Assembly: GCA_050633885.1 (NCBI GenBank)
Contig: JBOEHK010000005.1
Location: forward strand, 682,001-746,000
Origin: JAWSVE01 sp050633885
GTDB lineage: Bacteria; Pseudomonadota; Gammaproteobacteria; Pseudomonadales; Cellvibrionaceae
DNA length: 64,000 nt
Reading direction: 5' to 3'
Position numbers and translations under genes: made by a program. Shown piece by piece: positions 54,984 to 63,767 of this stretch (position 1 is its first letter; every line of letters starts with the position of its first letter). The notes under the pieces are model-generated. The model ran no database searches. It was not told the DNA's origin and saw only the letters and a list, made by a program, of their open reading frames with translations.

Positions 54984-55476
54984 GGCTGTGTGAATGCTCA
55001 TGTTGGTGATGTCCGTGTTCATGTTCATCAGGGCTTTCTCCGGATCCACCATGAGAATGGTAAGCACCTGATTCTGGATGGAAAGATTTTTCAACACAGC
55101 TAACGCTTAACCCTAACCCTCGTATCATGTCGTCAAGCACATGATCATGCTGAAAATGTAAATAGCAGTCGATAATTTGTAAGGGCACATGGCGATTCCC
55201 TAAATGGTATGCCGCTTTGGTTAATGCCAATACATCATGGGAATGGACTTCAGATAACGTTTCTTCTGCTGCAATAATTTGAATGTGCTCGCCGGTTTTT
55301 GCAACTAACACATCGCCGTCAGCTAACACATGGCCACGCTCTACAAACCATCCCACCTTCTCACCAGTTTTTGCTTCTGCTTGGCCTCGACTTTTTTGCC
55401 GCTGCTCAAAGGTTAACGATAAGCTATGAGTTGCTTTATTGTTACCGCCTTTAATAAATTCAAAACACTCTATCAT
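54976..55476 (-). CDS. ureE: urease nickel metallochaperone UreE
   Basis: Nickel donor for urease activation, 166 residues. Two domains: the peptide-binding N-terminal part (SLTFEQRQKSRGQAE, GDVLVAKTG) and the metal-binding domain with YHLGNRHVPLQI and LDDMIRGLGLSVS. The C-terminus is rich in histidine (HEHGHHQHEHSHSHA), a nickel-storage tail. Coupled to ureF by overlap; preceded by a methyltransferase gene that is not part of ordinary urease operons. Confidence 0.95.
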   Translation of the reverse strand: MIECFEFIKGGNNKATHSLSLTFEQRQKSRGQAEAKTGEKVGWFVERGHVLADGDVLVAKTGEHIQIIAAEETLSEVHSHDVLALTKAAYHLGNRHVPLQIIDCYLHFQHDHVLDDMIRGLGLSVSCVEKSFHPESGAYHSHGGSGESPDEHEHGHHQHEHSHSHA

Positions 55477-55498
55477 TACTTTATCAATCTCTTTTAAT

Positions 55499-56110
55499 TT
55501 AAGTCGTCGCTGTCAATAAAAAAACAGTATACATACCTTGTGGCTTCTCTATCGTACTTGCTGTTTTTATTTTAATCTTTTTAAAGCCCGCATTTTTAGC
55601 TGCGCTAACAATTTCTTGTCTATCAAATCCAAAATGAAAAACGCCAGTATCTTCTGAGTGAAAGCCGCCATCTTCTTTGTCTAAATCAGCAATAGCGATA
55701 TAACCATTATCATTGAGCATGTCATATAACTTCACGAGCATGGTTTCGGTATCCTCAATATGATGCATAGTCATTGAGGAGATTATTCCATCAAACTTTT
55801 CGTCGATCGTTTTTTTGGTTAAGTCTATTTCTTGGATATCTAGCTCGCAAGGGAGTTGATCTCGTTTATCCCGAAGCTGAGCATTCATTGATGAGGATAT
55901 ATCGACAGCTGTAATTTTTTCAACAAATGGCGCTATCTTCTCCAGCAACAATCCGGTGCCCGACCCAAAATCCATTATGTGCATGGATTTTTTTAACGTC
56001 ACAGCTTTCAATACCGCACTGGCAATATTGCTCACATTTGCCACGCGATTTTTGTCTTTCTCGTAGTCATCTGCTTTGTGTTTAAAATAATCCATTTTTA
56101 TTTCCCTCAA
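55499..56110 (-). CDS. class I SAM-dependent methyltransferase
   Basis: A 203-residue methyltransferase, UbiE/type-11-like. Motif I is MDFGSGTGLLLEKIAP, motif II around KITAVDISSSM with the acidic ribose ligand, then FDGIISSMTMHHIED and the post-motif GYIAIADLDKEDGGFH. The substrate is unknown; the last pattern occurs in small-molecule methyltransferases. It lies 22 bp from ureE and 15 bp from the upstream barrel gene, suggesting co-transcription with the urease set. Confidence 0.85.
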   Translation of the reverse strand: MREIKMDYFKHKADDYEKDKNRVANVSNIASAVLKAVTLKKSMHIMDFGSGTGLLLEKIAPFVEKITAVDISSSMNAQLRDKRDQLPCELDIQEIDLTKKTIDEKFDGIISSMTMHHIEDTETMLVKLYDMLNDNGYIAIADLDKEDGGFHSEDTGVFHFGFDRQEIVSAAKNAGFKKIKIKTASTIEKPQGMYTVFLLTATT

Positions 56111-56125
56111 ATCTCTCTAGAACAA

Positions 56126-57304
56126 TTAAAAATAATCTAACAATATCGTGAGTGTTATATTATTTCTGGCTCGTTCGTTATTCATTCCTTGAAAGCGTTG
56201 TGCTTCTAACTGAACACGCTTCCCTCGTTCCGGCAACCACGCCATTCCCAACTTCAAAGTCATTGTATATGGATCATCAAACACTTCATCCATATTATTT
56301 TTCACTTCATAATCAACCATAAATTCCGTGAACGGGCTCCACTGCTTTTTAGCTCCATAACGCCACGACAAATGCCCGCCGGTACGAAGAAAGCCTAAAC
56401 GTTCAATGCTACCAAACGGCTCAGCTGTTTTTTGCCCAAGATTATTTTGATTATCTTCATAGCTATTATGCAGATAATAAAAACCAGTGCGCCAACGGAA
56501 TTGTGCGCTGGGAATAATAAAATTAGGTAACGAATAATGCGCAACGACATCGCCATTCACATAACTTCTAGAATAATCGACATCTTGTGATATTTTGATT
56601 GGCCCAAGTGCTGAAGGGCGATAAATATATCCATCACCCTCCCACCAAACTCGCTCGGCAATCAACGAATAAGCCCATGCATCATTTAAGACTTCTCCTA
56701 ATTGAAGTCTTCCTCCGATGCTATCGCCTTTACGTCGACCATTGACGAATTTCACATCGGCATCCGATTGCTCAACAATGCCATGTAGAGAAAAATACCC
56801 TGCTCTATCACTTAGCCAATTCGCACTCCATACCAAACCTATATCAAGGTGATCACTCGTTGCATCGATATCGTTGCCCAATCTTCTCGCTTGTCGAATT
56901 GTTCCTTCAAGTGCCGTGTGACGACCAAACATCTTTGGTAACTTTGTCATGGTTCCAAACTGTGCAACTACACCATCAATCTCTGAATCAAATTCAAAAG
57001 CTGTTGCGTTCAAAGGTGACGCTGCTTGTTGGGCATTATGGATACCTAAGCGCTGTTGACTTAGCCGATAGGTAACAGCACGATTTGCTAGTTCGCCTAA
57101 ATCACTGGTGTTTGCAATGGATCTCCGTAGACCTGAAACACCTAATCCACCATACCATTGACCGTAGCTGACCTGTTCTATTTTGAGTACTTCTGTTTTG
57201 AGTACTGCTTTTTTAAGAGGAGCACCTGAAGAGGTGTCGCTATAAGCGATAGAGTGAATTAATGAGAGAAATATGAGCGAGCTAACTAATTGAGTAATTT
57301 TCAT
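56126..57304 (-). CDS. outer membrane beta-barrel protein, unrecognised
   Basis: A 392-residue exported protein. The signal peptide ends near AYS/D (residue 22). The body is amphipathic strands with aromatic girdle residues (QWYGGLGVSGLRR; AQFRWRTGFYYLHNSYED; PFTEFMVDYEVKN) and it closes with a barrel-type terminus ITLTILLDYF. I do not recognise the family. Placement between the methyltransferase and GST genes within the urease cluster could mean a role in urea or nickel entry, but nothing in the sequence proves it. Confidence 0.65.
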   Translation of the reverse strand: MKITQLVSSLIFLSLIHSIAYSDTSSGAPLKKAVLKTEVLKIEQVSYGQWYGGLGVSGLRRSIANTSDLGELANRAVTYRLSQQRLGIHNAQQAASPLNATAFEFDSEIDGVVAQFGTMTKLPKMFGRHTALEGTIRQARRLGNDIDATSDHLDIGLVWSANWLSDRAGYFSLHGIVEQSDADVKFVNGRRKGDSIGGRLQLGEVLNDAWAYSLIAERVWWEGDGYIYRPSALGPIKISQDVDYSRSYVNGDVVAHYSLPNFIIPSAQFRWRTGFYYLHNSYEDNQNNLGQKTAEPFGSIERLGFLRTGGHLSWRYGAKKQWSPFTEFMVDYEVKNNMDEVFDDPYTMTLKLGMAWLPERGKRVQLEAQRFQGMNNERARNNITLTILLDYF

Positions 57305-57369
57305 TATGTTCTTTTTATTGGTTTTAGCTATTTAAACAATGACGAATAACACTTAGAACAATTTAAAAA

Positions 57370-58059
57370 TTACTTTTCTTTTATTCGAAAGTCTTTTTCT
57401 GTAGTTCCTGTATTCCTTGTCCATTCTTCATGGGCTTTTTCTCGAAAATTTTCATTCAATGCAGCTTCATACCATTCTTTCATGGCAGGATGAGCTAACA
57501 TTGTTTTTATATAGGCTTGTGAAATGTCACTGAGTTTTAACCCATAGGTTTGTACACGAAATACGACGGGGGAATACATTGCATCTGCTGCCGAAAATTC
57601 TTTTCCTGCCAAGTAAGGTCCACCAAACTTGTTGATGCCTTCACTCCACAATGTATCTAAGCGTGCAATATCTTTTAATAATTCGGGGGTCTCTTTATGA
57701 AGTGTTACACGAACACCGCAACTCATTGAACAAACATTTCGTATTCCCGAAAAACCAGAATGCATTTCAGCACAAGCACTGCGCGACCAGGCTCTTGCTG
57801 TTTTACTTTCTGGATAAATATTTTTATGTTCTTCTGAAAGGTATTCAATAATCGCTAGAGAATCCCAGAGAATTATTTTTTCTTGGCTTTCTTCATCATA
57901 CAAACAGGGTACTGTTGCTGCAGGTGAAAATGTCTTGAAATCTTCTTCTCCGAATTTATGTAACACTCCTTCAAATGAGATATTGAGTGCTCTCATCAAT
58001 ACCCAAGGACGCAACGACCATGACGAGTAATTTTTGTTTGCGATATGAAGCGTGTACAT
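57370..58059 (-). CDS. glutathione S-transferase family protein
   Basis: A 229-residue GST with the YfcF/zeta-like N-terminal pattern LHIANKNYSSWSLRPWVLMRAL (SSWS is the active-site Ser region), AATVPCLYDE with the cis-proline and WDSLAIIEYLSEE for the glutathione gamma-glutamyl contact. The helical domain contains GPYLAGKEFSAADAMYSPVV. Substrate unknown. It starts 58 bp after ureC, within the urease cluster, yet GSTs are not urease factors. Confidence 0.88.
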   Translation of the reverse strand: MYTLHIANKNYSSWSLRPWVLMRALNISFEGVLHKFGEEDFKTFSPAATVPCLYDEESQEKIILWDSLAIIEYLSEEHKNIYPESKTARAWSRSACAEMHSGFSGIRNVCSMSCGVRVTLHKETPELLKDIARLDTLWSEGINKFGGPYLAGKEFSAADAMYSPVVFRVQTYGLKLSDISQAYIKTMLAHPAMKEWYEAALNENFREKAHEEWTRNTGTTEKDFRIKEK

Positions 58060-58117
58060 AAATTTACCCGCATCTTAACTATTTATATTATTTTCTTGTT
58101 CATATTTAACCGAACCC

Positions 58118-59821
58118 TTAAAAAAGAAAATACCTTTGCGCTAACGGTAATATAGACATAGGTTCACAGACCAGTAATTGACCATCCGCTCTTACTTCAT
58201 AGGTTTCTGGATGTACTTCCATGTTTGGCTGATAACTATTGTGAATCATATTCGCTTTTTTCACTGTCCGGCAATTTTTCACAGGAACCATTTTGCGCTG
58301 CAAACCTAATGCATTACCAACGCCTAGCTGAATAGAGGCTTGGCTTACAAAGTTGACAGCGGTGTTCGTGCATGCCTTGCCGAAAGCACCAAACATAGTT
58401 CGATAATGAACTGGCTGCGGAGTTGGGATTGATGCGTTAGGGTCGCCCATCGGTGCAGCCGCAATACTTCCACCTTTTAAAATAAGCGACGGCTTTGCGC
58501 CAAAAAATGCGGGCTTCCATAAAATTAAATCGGCTAGTTTCCCCACTTCTATCGAACCAACTTCGTGATCAATGCCATGGCTAATCGCAGGGTTAATGGT
58601 GTATTTAGCAATGTATCTTTTTACCCGAAAATTATCGGATTTTGAATCGTCAGTTTCTAACGGTCCGCGTTGTACTTTCATTTTATGCGCGGTCTGCCAA
58701 GTACGGCTCACCACTTCGCCGACTCGGCCCATCGCTTGAGAATCTGAAGCGATCATTGAGAATGCTCCGAGGTCATGCAAAATATCTTCGGCGGCAATGG
58801 TTTCTTTTCTAATTCTTGAATCGGCAAAGGCAACGTCTTCTGGAATATTCGGATCGAGATGATGACACACCATCAACATATCCAAATGCTCATCGACAGT
58901 ATTTATCGTGTAAGGACGTGTTGGGTTTGTTGATGACGGTAAAACATTGGATTCACCACAGGCTTTAATAATATCAGGCGCATGTCCTCCACCAGCACCT
59001 TCGGTGTGGTAGGTATGAATCGTTCTGCCTTTAAAAGCTGCCAAAGTATCTTCAACAAAACCGGATTCATTTAATGTGTCGGTATGTATTGCTACTTGAA
59101 TGTCATATTTTTCTGCGACAGTTAAACAAGTATCAATCGACGCTGGTGTTGTTCCCCAGTCTTCGTGCAGCTTTAACCCCATGGCGCCGGCTTCGATTTG
59201 CTCGTTTAACCCTTCAGGTAAACTAGCATTACCTTTCCCCAAAAAGCCTAAGTTCATTGGAAAGGCTTCTGCCGCATTTAGCATCTGATGCATGTGCCAT
59301 GGACCTGGTGTGCAGGTTGTTGCGTTTGTTCCAGTTGCAGGACCCGTTCCACCCCCAAGCATCGTTGTGACGCCACTCATTAGTGCTTCTTCAATTTGCT
59401 GCGGACAAATAAAGTGGATGTGTGCATCAATCCCACCCGCCGTTAAAATTTGCCCTTCACCTGCAATAATTTCGGTACCGGGACCAATCACAATATTAAC
59501 GTCGGATTGAATATCAGGATTCCCCGCTTTACCAATACCTGCAATCCGCCCGTTCTTTATTGCGACATCGGCTTTTACAATGCCCCAGTGATCGACGATT
59601 AACGCATTTGTGATAACGGTATCAGCCGTTTCAGCACTGGGACGCTGACTTTGACCCATGCCATCACGAATCACTTTTCCGCCGCCAAATTTAACTTCCT
59701 CACCATAAGTCGTGAAATCATCTTCGACTTTTATCCAAAGCTCTGTATCACCAAGACGAACACGATCTCCCGTGGTGGGCCCAAACATATCGGCATAGGC
59801 GCGACGATCAATTTTGCTCAT
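58118..59821 (-). CDS. ureC: urease subunit alpha
   Basis: Catalytic subunit of urease, 567 residues, the normal length; hydrolyses urea to ammonia and carbamate at a dinickel site. Visible ligands: GGIDAHIHFICPQQ (two His), the carbamylated Lys in GLKLHEDWGTTP, AIHTDTLNESG, the flap region MVCHHLDPNIPEDV with the catalytic His, and the Asp in ASDSQAMGR. It is separated from ureB by 1.6 kb that hold a flavoprotein gene, whereas ureA-ureB-ureC are normally adjacent. Confidence 0.98.
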   Translation of the reverse strand: MSKIDRRAYADMFGPTTGDRVRLGDTELWIKVEDDFTTYGEEVKFGGGKVIRDGMGQSQRPSAETADTVITNALIVDHWGIVKADVAIKNGRIAGIGKAGNPDIQSDVNIVIGPGTEIIAGEGQILTAGGIDAHIHFICPQQIEEALMSGVTTMLGGGTGPATGTNATTCTPGPWHMHQMLNAAEAFPMNLGFLGKGNASLPEGLNEQIEAGAMGLKLHEDWGTTPASIDTCLTVAEKYDIQVAIHTDTLNESGFVEDTLAAFKGRTIHTYHTEGAGGGHAPDIIKACGESNVLPSSTNPTRPYTINTVDEHLDMLMVCHHLDPNIPEDVAFADSRIRKETIAAEDILHDLGAFSMIASDSQAMGRVGEVVSRTWQTAHKMKVQRGPLETDDSKSDNFRVKRYIAKYTINPAISHGIDHEVGSIEVGKLADLILWKPAFFGAKPSLILKGGSIAAAPMGDPNASIPTPQPVHYRTMFGAFGKACTNTAVNFVSQASIQLGVGNALGLQRKMVPVKNCRTVKKANMIHNSYQPNMEVHPETYEVRADGQLLVCEPMSILPLAQRYFLF

Positions 59822-60046
59822 GTTGTTTGTCCTATTTATGCATTCTGGAATATATTTTGATCTTGAGTAGTCCTACATAGAGAGCGCTGTTTACTCTATT
59901 TGGCTTTATGCATGACATTGCATTGTTAATGTCACGACTCTCAATGCAAATAGCAAGTGAAAATATCAAGGTTAAATATGTTACAAAATAGCTTATTTAA
60001 CAAGCTAAAAGAGGATTGCGAGGAATTTAAATTTTGATATGGGTGT

Positions 60047-61171
60047 CTAAATTAGATCAAACTTGGCTTTTATCTTATTGACAATACGCTCTAAAAGAGT
60101 TGCTTGTTTACCTCTAAGATCATTTCGATAATAGATCCAATCGCCTCTAGCACGCTGATCTATTTTTATTTTTTCCTTATCTTTGTAATATTTTGCAATA
60201 TCCACTTTGTCTGCTTTTTCAGCTCGCAACCATTCCGGGATATATTTTTGTGAAAGCAGAGCAACATCAGTTGTCAGCTTGTCCAACCCTCGGCCCGTTG
60301 CGGGACTTACACTTTGATATTCATCAGCGATCACAACTAAACCGGGCTGTATGTGATCTTTAGCTCGATAAAAATGTGTTGGGAACACTTGCACCTTAGT
60401 TATAACGTCAATATCACCCACATAATCATAAAGTTTCTCAAAATATTTACTCATTTCTTCAATGGGATTTTTTCTCATTGCTGTTGCTCTTTCATCTTTA
60501 GCATCCCATTGTGAAAATATATTCACACGCATGTCATTGCCAATTAAAAAGAAAGTCACGTAATCAACTCCCCTTGTCGGGTCTTCAGAGTGATAATTAA
60601 AACCACGAAAATCAAAAGGCTTTTTATCTGTCCGAGCAACATCAAACCCAAAGTTTAAAGACGTTAACTCAGGATCTAGTTTTCGACGGATGCTAACAAG
60701 TTTAGTTGCCGACTCATTTCCACCTGTAGACATCACAATAATTTTTGCTGAAATAATTTTTCCAGAGCGAGTAGTAATTTTTTGAGCTGTTGCAGAATTT
60801 TCTATTTTTACGACGGTAGCCACTTCAAAATGAGCTTGAGCCGGTAAATTCTCTCTTAAATTATTGACAGTCGCAGGATAAGAAAAGCCATATTGATCAA
60901 TAGTATCGACATCTTCCAAAATACCAGAGCGATAACTTTTTATATGGCCGATTGGCTCTGATTTAGGAACAATGAATTGATCTAGTTTTGCCTTCCGTAA
61001 CGCTGCTATTTGATTATGTTCTAATTTATCGGCTCTAAAATTATTTGGGTAAACTTCTTTTCTATCAAGTATGGCGCAACGAATACCTTGATTGGCAAGC
61101 TGATGCGCCAAACAAAGTCCAGAAAGACCTGCACCAATGATGATTGTGTCAAACGAGATACTTTTATCCAT
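60047..61171 (-). CDS. FAD-dependent monooxygenase-like oxidoreductase
   Basis: A 374-residue flavoprotein. The N-terminal Rossmann motif is IIIGAGLSGLCLAHQLANQG with the ribose-binding Asp in AILDRKE. A second FAD contact region, ADEYQSVSPATGRGLDKL, replaces the GD motif of PHBH-type hydroxylases with a different residue. A basic C-terminal helix (LLERIVNKIKAKFDL) could touch membrane. The substrate is unknown; the overall design suggests an aromatic hydroxylase- or geranylgeranyl-reductase-like enzyme. It sits between ureB and ureC with its own gaps of 275 and 225 bp, so it could be an independent unit. Confidence 0.75.
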   Translation of the reverse strand: MDKSISFDTIIIGAGLSGLCLAHQLANQGIRCAILDRKEVYPNNFRADKLEHNQIAALRKAKLDQFIVPKSEPIGHIKSYRSGILEDVDTIDQYGFSYPATVNNLRENLPAQAHFEVATVVKIENSATAQKITTRSGKIISAKIIVMSTGGNESATKLVSIRRKLDPELTSLNFGFDVARTDKKPFDFRGFNYHSEDPTRGVDYVTFFLIGNDMRVNIFSQWDAKDERATAMRKNPIEEMSKYFEKLYDYVGDIDVITKVQVFPTHFYRAKDHIQPGLVVIADEYQSVSPATGRGLDKLTTDVALLSQKYIPEWLRAEKADKVDIAKYYKDKEKIKIDQRARGDWIYYRNDLRGKQATLLERIVNKIKAKFDLI

Positions 61172-61415
61172 AGTGTAGGGATTACTTCATGGGAAGGCAG
61201 CCTTATCATTATACAATGGGTGTTTTATGGCTGGCAGAGAACTTATTTAAACTAATTGTTTATTATATATGTCTGTGATCAGGAAGTGGATCATATCACT
61301 TATGGACTCAAATTTATTGAATATTGAACTAGCTATCACTTCTCTATTGATACTTTATGCGCTTGATTACATGTCTGATTTATCTATATACGAGTCTGCA
61401 AGACCGCTTTGTATT

Positions 61416-61432
61416 TCATGGTCTCACCATGA
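61416..61432. repeat. small hairpin directly after ureB
   Basis: TCATGGT and ACCATGA form a perfect 7-bp stem with loop CTC, 15 bp after the ureB stop (minus strand). No U-run. The rest of the 275-bp gap to the flavoprotein gene (61172-61446) shows no gene; a short open frame on the plus strand there has no recognisable content. Confidence 0.5.
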
Positions 61433-61446
61433 GCCTCAACGGTCAT

Positions 61447-61752
61447 CTACAGTTTTCCCATGACATCTCCACGAAAACCATAAATGGTTTTGTTTCCTCC
61501 AATTTCCACTAGCTCTATCTGCCGATCTTGTCCTGGCTCAAAACGAACGGCTGTGCCTGCCGCAATATTTAATCGATAGCCTTTTGTCATCTCACGATCA
61601 AACGTCAAGGCGGGGTTTGTTTCATAAAAATGATAATGAGAACCCACTTGAATAGGCCGGTCACCTGTATTTTCTACCGTCAGCATTCTTGTATCTTGCC
61701 CAACGTTGAGCTCTATATCACCCGCTTGTATATCGTACTCACCAGGAATCAT
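61447..61752 (-). CDS. ureB: urease subunit beta
   Basis: Structural subunit of urease, 101 residues. Family sequence is clear: MIPGEYDIQAGDIELN, RPIQVGSHYHFYETNPAL, GYRLNIAAGTAVRFEPG and KTIYGFRGDVMG. It starts 81 bp after ureA on the same strand. The following gene is not ureC but the flavoprotein gene. Confidence 0.97.
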   Translation of the reverse strand: MIPGEYDIQAGDIELNVGQDTRMLTVENTGDRPIQVGSHYHFYETNPALTFDREMTKGYRLNIAAGTAVRFEPGQDRQIELVEIGGNKTIYGFRGDVMGKL

Positions 61753-61833
61753 CTATTTATCCTTTTTTAAATCGAACGCAATGTATTTTAATTCAGAGGT
61801 TTTTCTATTTTTACCTTTTTCTGTTATCCAAAA

Positions 61834-62136
61834 TTATACGATCGGATTATGAACCGTGACTAATTTTGTACCATCAGGAAAAGTGGCTTCTACTTGCACC
61901 TCATCGACCATTTCGGGGATGCCTTCCATGACATCTTCTACGCTTAAGATAGTTCGACCATAATCCATCAGCTCGGCAACTGTTTTACCCTCTCGAGCGC
62001 CCTCCATAACTTCAGCAGAAATAATGGCGATAGCTTCGGGATAATTTAACTTTAATCCCTTTGCCTTTCTTCTCTCTGCCACTAGGGCCGCTGTAAACAA
62101 TAATAGTTTATCTTTTTCGCGTGGACTGAGTTCCAT
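61834..62136 (-). CDS. ureA: urease subunit gamma
   Basis: Structural subunit of urease, 100 residues, the standard length. It starts MELSPREKDKLLLFTAALVAERR and contains KLNYPEAIAIISAEVMEGAR, the hinge GRTILSVEDVMEGIPEM and the C-terminal FPDGTKLVTVHNPI. It lies 54 bp downstream of ureD. Confidence 0.98.
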   Translation of the reverse strand: MELSPREKDKLLLFTAALVAERRKAKGLKLNYPEAIAIISAEVMEGAREGKTVAELMDYGRTILSVEDVMEGIPEMVDEVQVEATFPDGTKLVTVHNPIV

Positions 62137-62190
62137 TTTTATTTCCTGTTTAACTTTTTAGTTGCTTAAAATTTTTAGATTTACTGTTTA

Positions 62191-63150
62191 TCAAGTATTC
62201 CAAATTCTTGGCCGACATGCATCTCTTCCATTAATCAAAGGCCGCAGTTGACTCCACAAATATTCAAAACCTTTCCGGCCTTGCTCTGCAGAGCGCCCTA
62301 AAAAACGCGCTGTGAAAACTCCTGGCTTTTGACTTAAACCCCACTCTCCTGTCAACGCTAATTCGGCTAAACCTTCTCGCCAATCATCCATTTGCTGTCT
62401 TGATGTTTCTAATGTCGCAAATAATGTGCCGGAAACAACATGGCCAGCCATGCCCCATGTTGACGTTAGTGCCGAGCTATTCCCTTGCCAATGTGTGCGC
62501 TCTCGCATCAGTAATATGTCATCGCGATATATTTCTATACTTTGTACACAATCGCCCTCTAAAAATTGTTCACCACTCGCTCTCCGGCCCAAGCAAACCA
62601 TATCCCACCCAATTAAATGCCCGTTACCTTCAAGGTTGAATCGATTAGTAAGCTTAACTTGAGCACCAGAGAAAATGATTGTTTCTTGTGGCAACCACTC
62701 TAAACAACTATCAGCACTAATCTTTGCGTGAATTCCTTGACGCTGAGGATGGCCATGAGAATCACTTGTATACACTTTACCAGCCGATGGCGTCGTCAAA
62801 AGCACATGGCTTTTTTCTACCAATTCAGCACTAATCGTTAAGTCATCACCTGCCGCTATTCCACCGGGTGGATGCAATAAATAACAATGACAGCAATCAC
62901 CTTCGGGATAGAAAGGTCGTTGTATTCTCAATGGGCCTAGGTGTTTCGCTCGAATTAATTTTGTTTTTGCTGCTGCATCTGTAATGGATAACGTTTTCCC
63001 TAAAAACGCTAATTCAATCGTCGCTAACCATTCACGATGTTCGATTTTTTCATTCTTTCTTTTAGCGGCCTCATCATGACTGGCGTTATCAACACCTGTA
63101 TTTTTAGTGAAATTATCAGCAGCATTCAAAGATAGCGATTGCGATGTCAT
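62191..63150 (-). CDS. ureD: urease accessory protein UreD (UreH)
   Basis: Scaffold of the nickel-insertion complex UreD-UreF-UreG. From the ATG at 63150 it has 319 residues; the frame extends upstream to a TTG at 63252 without homology. Family stretches: GPLRIQRPFYPEG, CHCYLLHPPGGIAAGDDL, TTPSAGKVYTSD and LEWLPQETIIFSGA. The first 50 residues are a hydrophilic extension (NAADNFTKNTGVDNASHDEAAK) longer than typical. First gene of ureDAB; no sigma-54 site was seen upstream. Confidence 0.95.
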   Translation of the reverse strand: MTSQSLSLNAADNFTKNTGVDNASHDEAAKRKNEKIEHREWLATIELAFLGKTLSITDAAAKTKLIRAKHLGPLRIQRPFYPEGDCCHCYLLHPPGGIAAGDDLTISAELVEKSHVLLTTPSAGKVYTSDSHGHPQRQGIHAKISADSCLEWLPQETIIFSGAQVKLTNRFNLEGNGHLIGWDMVCLGRRASGEQFLEGDCVQSIEIYRDDILLMRERTHWQGNSSALTSTWGMAGHVVSGTLFATLETSRQQMDDWREGLAELALTGEWGLSQKPGVFTARFLGRSAEQGRKGFEYLWSQLRPLINGRDACRPRIWNT

Positions 63151-63329
63151 AAAACGTGTTCTTTTTTGGGGCAATTTTTTGAGTCGAATAGAAATAGTCT
63201 GAATAGCAGGATACACTAACGCACCATAACAGCGGCTGAAACTCGACGTCAATCTTGCTGATTCATTAATTACTACTAACGTAACTTGTTGAAAAGGTAT
63301 TGTGTCAAAGTGGCTACAGGAGAAAAACG
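63151..63329. other. divergent promoter region ureD / ubiK
   Basis: About 180 bp between the ureD start (minus) and the ubiK start (plus). It must contain both promoters. I looked for a TGGCAC-N5-TTGC element on the minus strand and found none; no clear sigma-70 pair was assigned. Confidence 0.4.
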
Positions 63330-63605
63330 GTGAGCCCGTTACCCCCTATAAATAAATTACTAGCGCAAGCGCACGATTTCTTTAATGATACTCCAGATGA
63401 TGGGAGTGCTGCTTCTGACTTAAATCCTGAGATTCAAAGTAAAATGAAAATCTTATTACAATCTGCATTACAAAAAATGGACGTTGTTAGCCGTGAAGAA
63501 TTTGATGCTCAGACAGCAGTACTTCAAAGAACACGTCTACGTTTAGAATCTCTTGAAGCTGAAGTCATAGAGCTTACTGCAGCACTCGAGGACGATAACC
63601 GATAA
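63330..63605 (+). CDS. ubiK: ubiquinone biosynthesis accessory factor UbiK
   Basis: Small coiled-coil protein of the UbiK/YqiC family, 91 residues from the GTG at 63330, which follows an AGGAGA site at 63318-63323; a longer frame from 63300 would start with TTG. The family signature is LQKMDVVSREEFDAQTAVLQRTRLRLESLE (residues about 49-78 in the sequence; only key residues KMDVVSREEFD quoted as diagnostic). It helps assemble the Ubi complex in aerobic ubiquinone synthesis and in Pseudomonas relatives lies next to comM and glnK-amtB. Confidence 0.92.
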   Translation: MSPLPPINKLLAQAHDFFNDTPDDGSAASDLNPEIQSKMKILLQSALQKMDVVSREEFDAQTAVLQRTRLRLESLEAEVIELTAALEDDNR

Positions 63606-63767
63606 TCCATAGCCAATAAAAACGATCAACAACAAAAGTTAGTTAGCTTTCAAAATAAATCGTTAGACAATATAGAGCTTACATATAAACAGAAAACTAA
63701 CACCAAGGGATTTGGGTTTAGTCATTTTTAACATCAAACAACATAAACCATACAGCAAGGATCGCTT

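Noticed and set aside
61269..61463. 64-codon plus-strand frame between ureB and the flavoprotein gene
   Set aside because: Overlaps the ureB 3' end on the opposite strand, no homology or ribosome site seen.
63151..63252. 34-codon extension of ureD starting at TTG
   Set aside because: No homology to UreD, rare start codon, and an ATG at 63150 is available.
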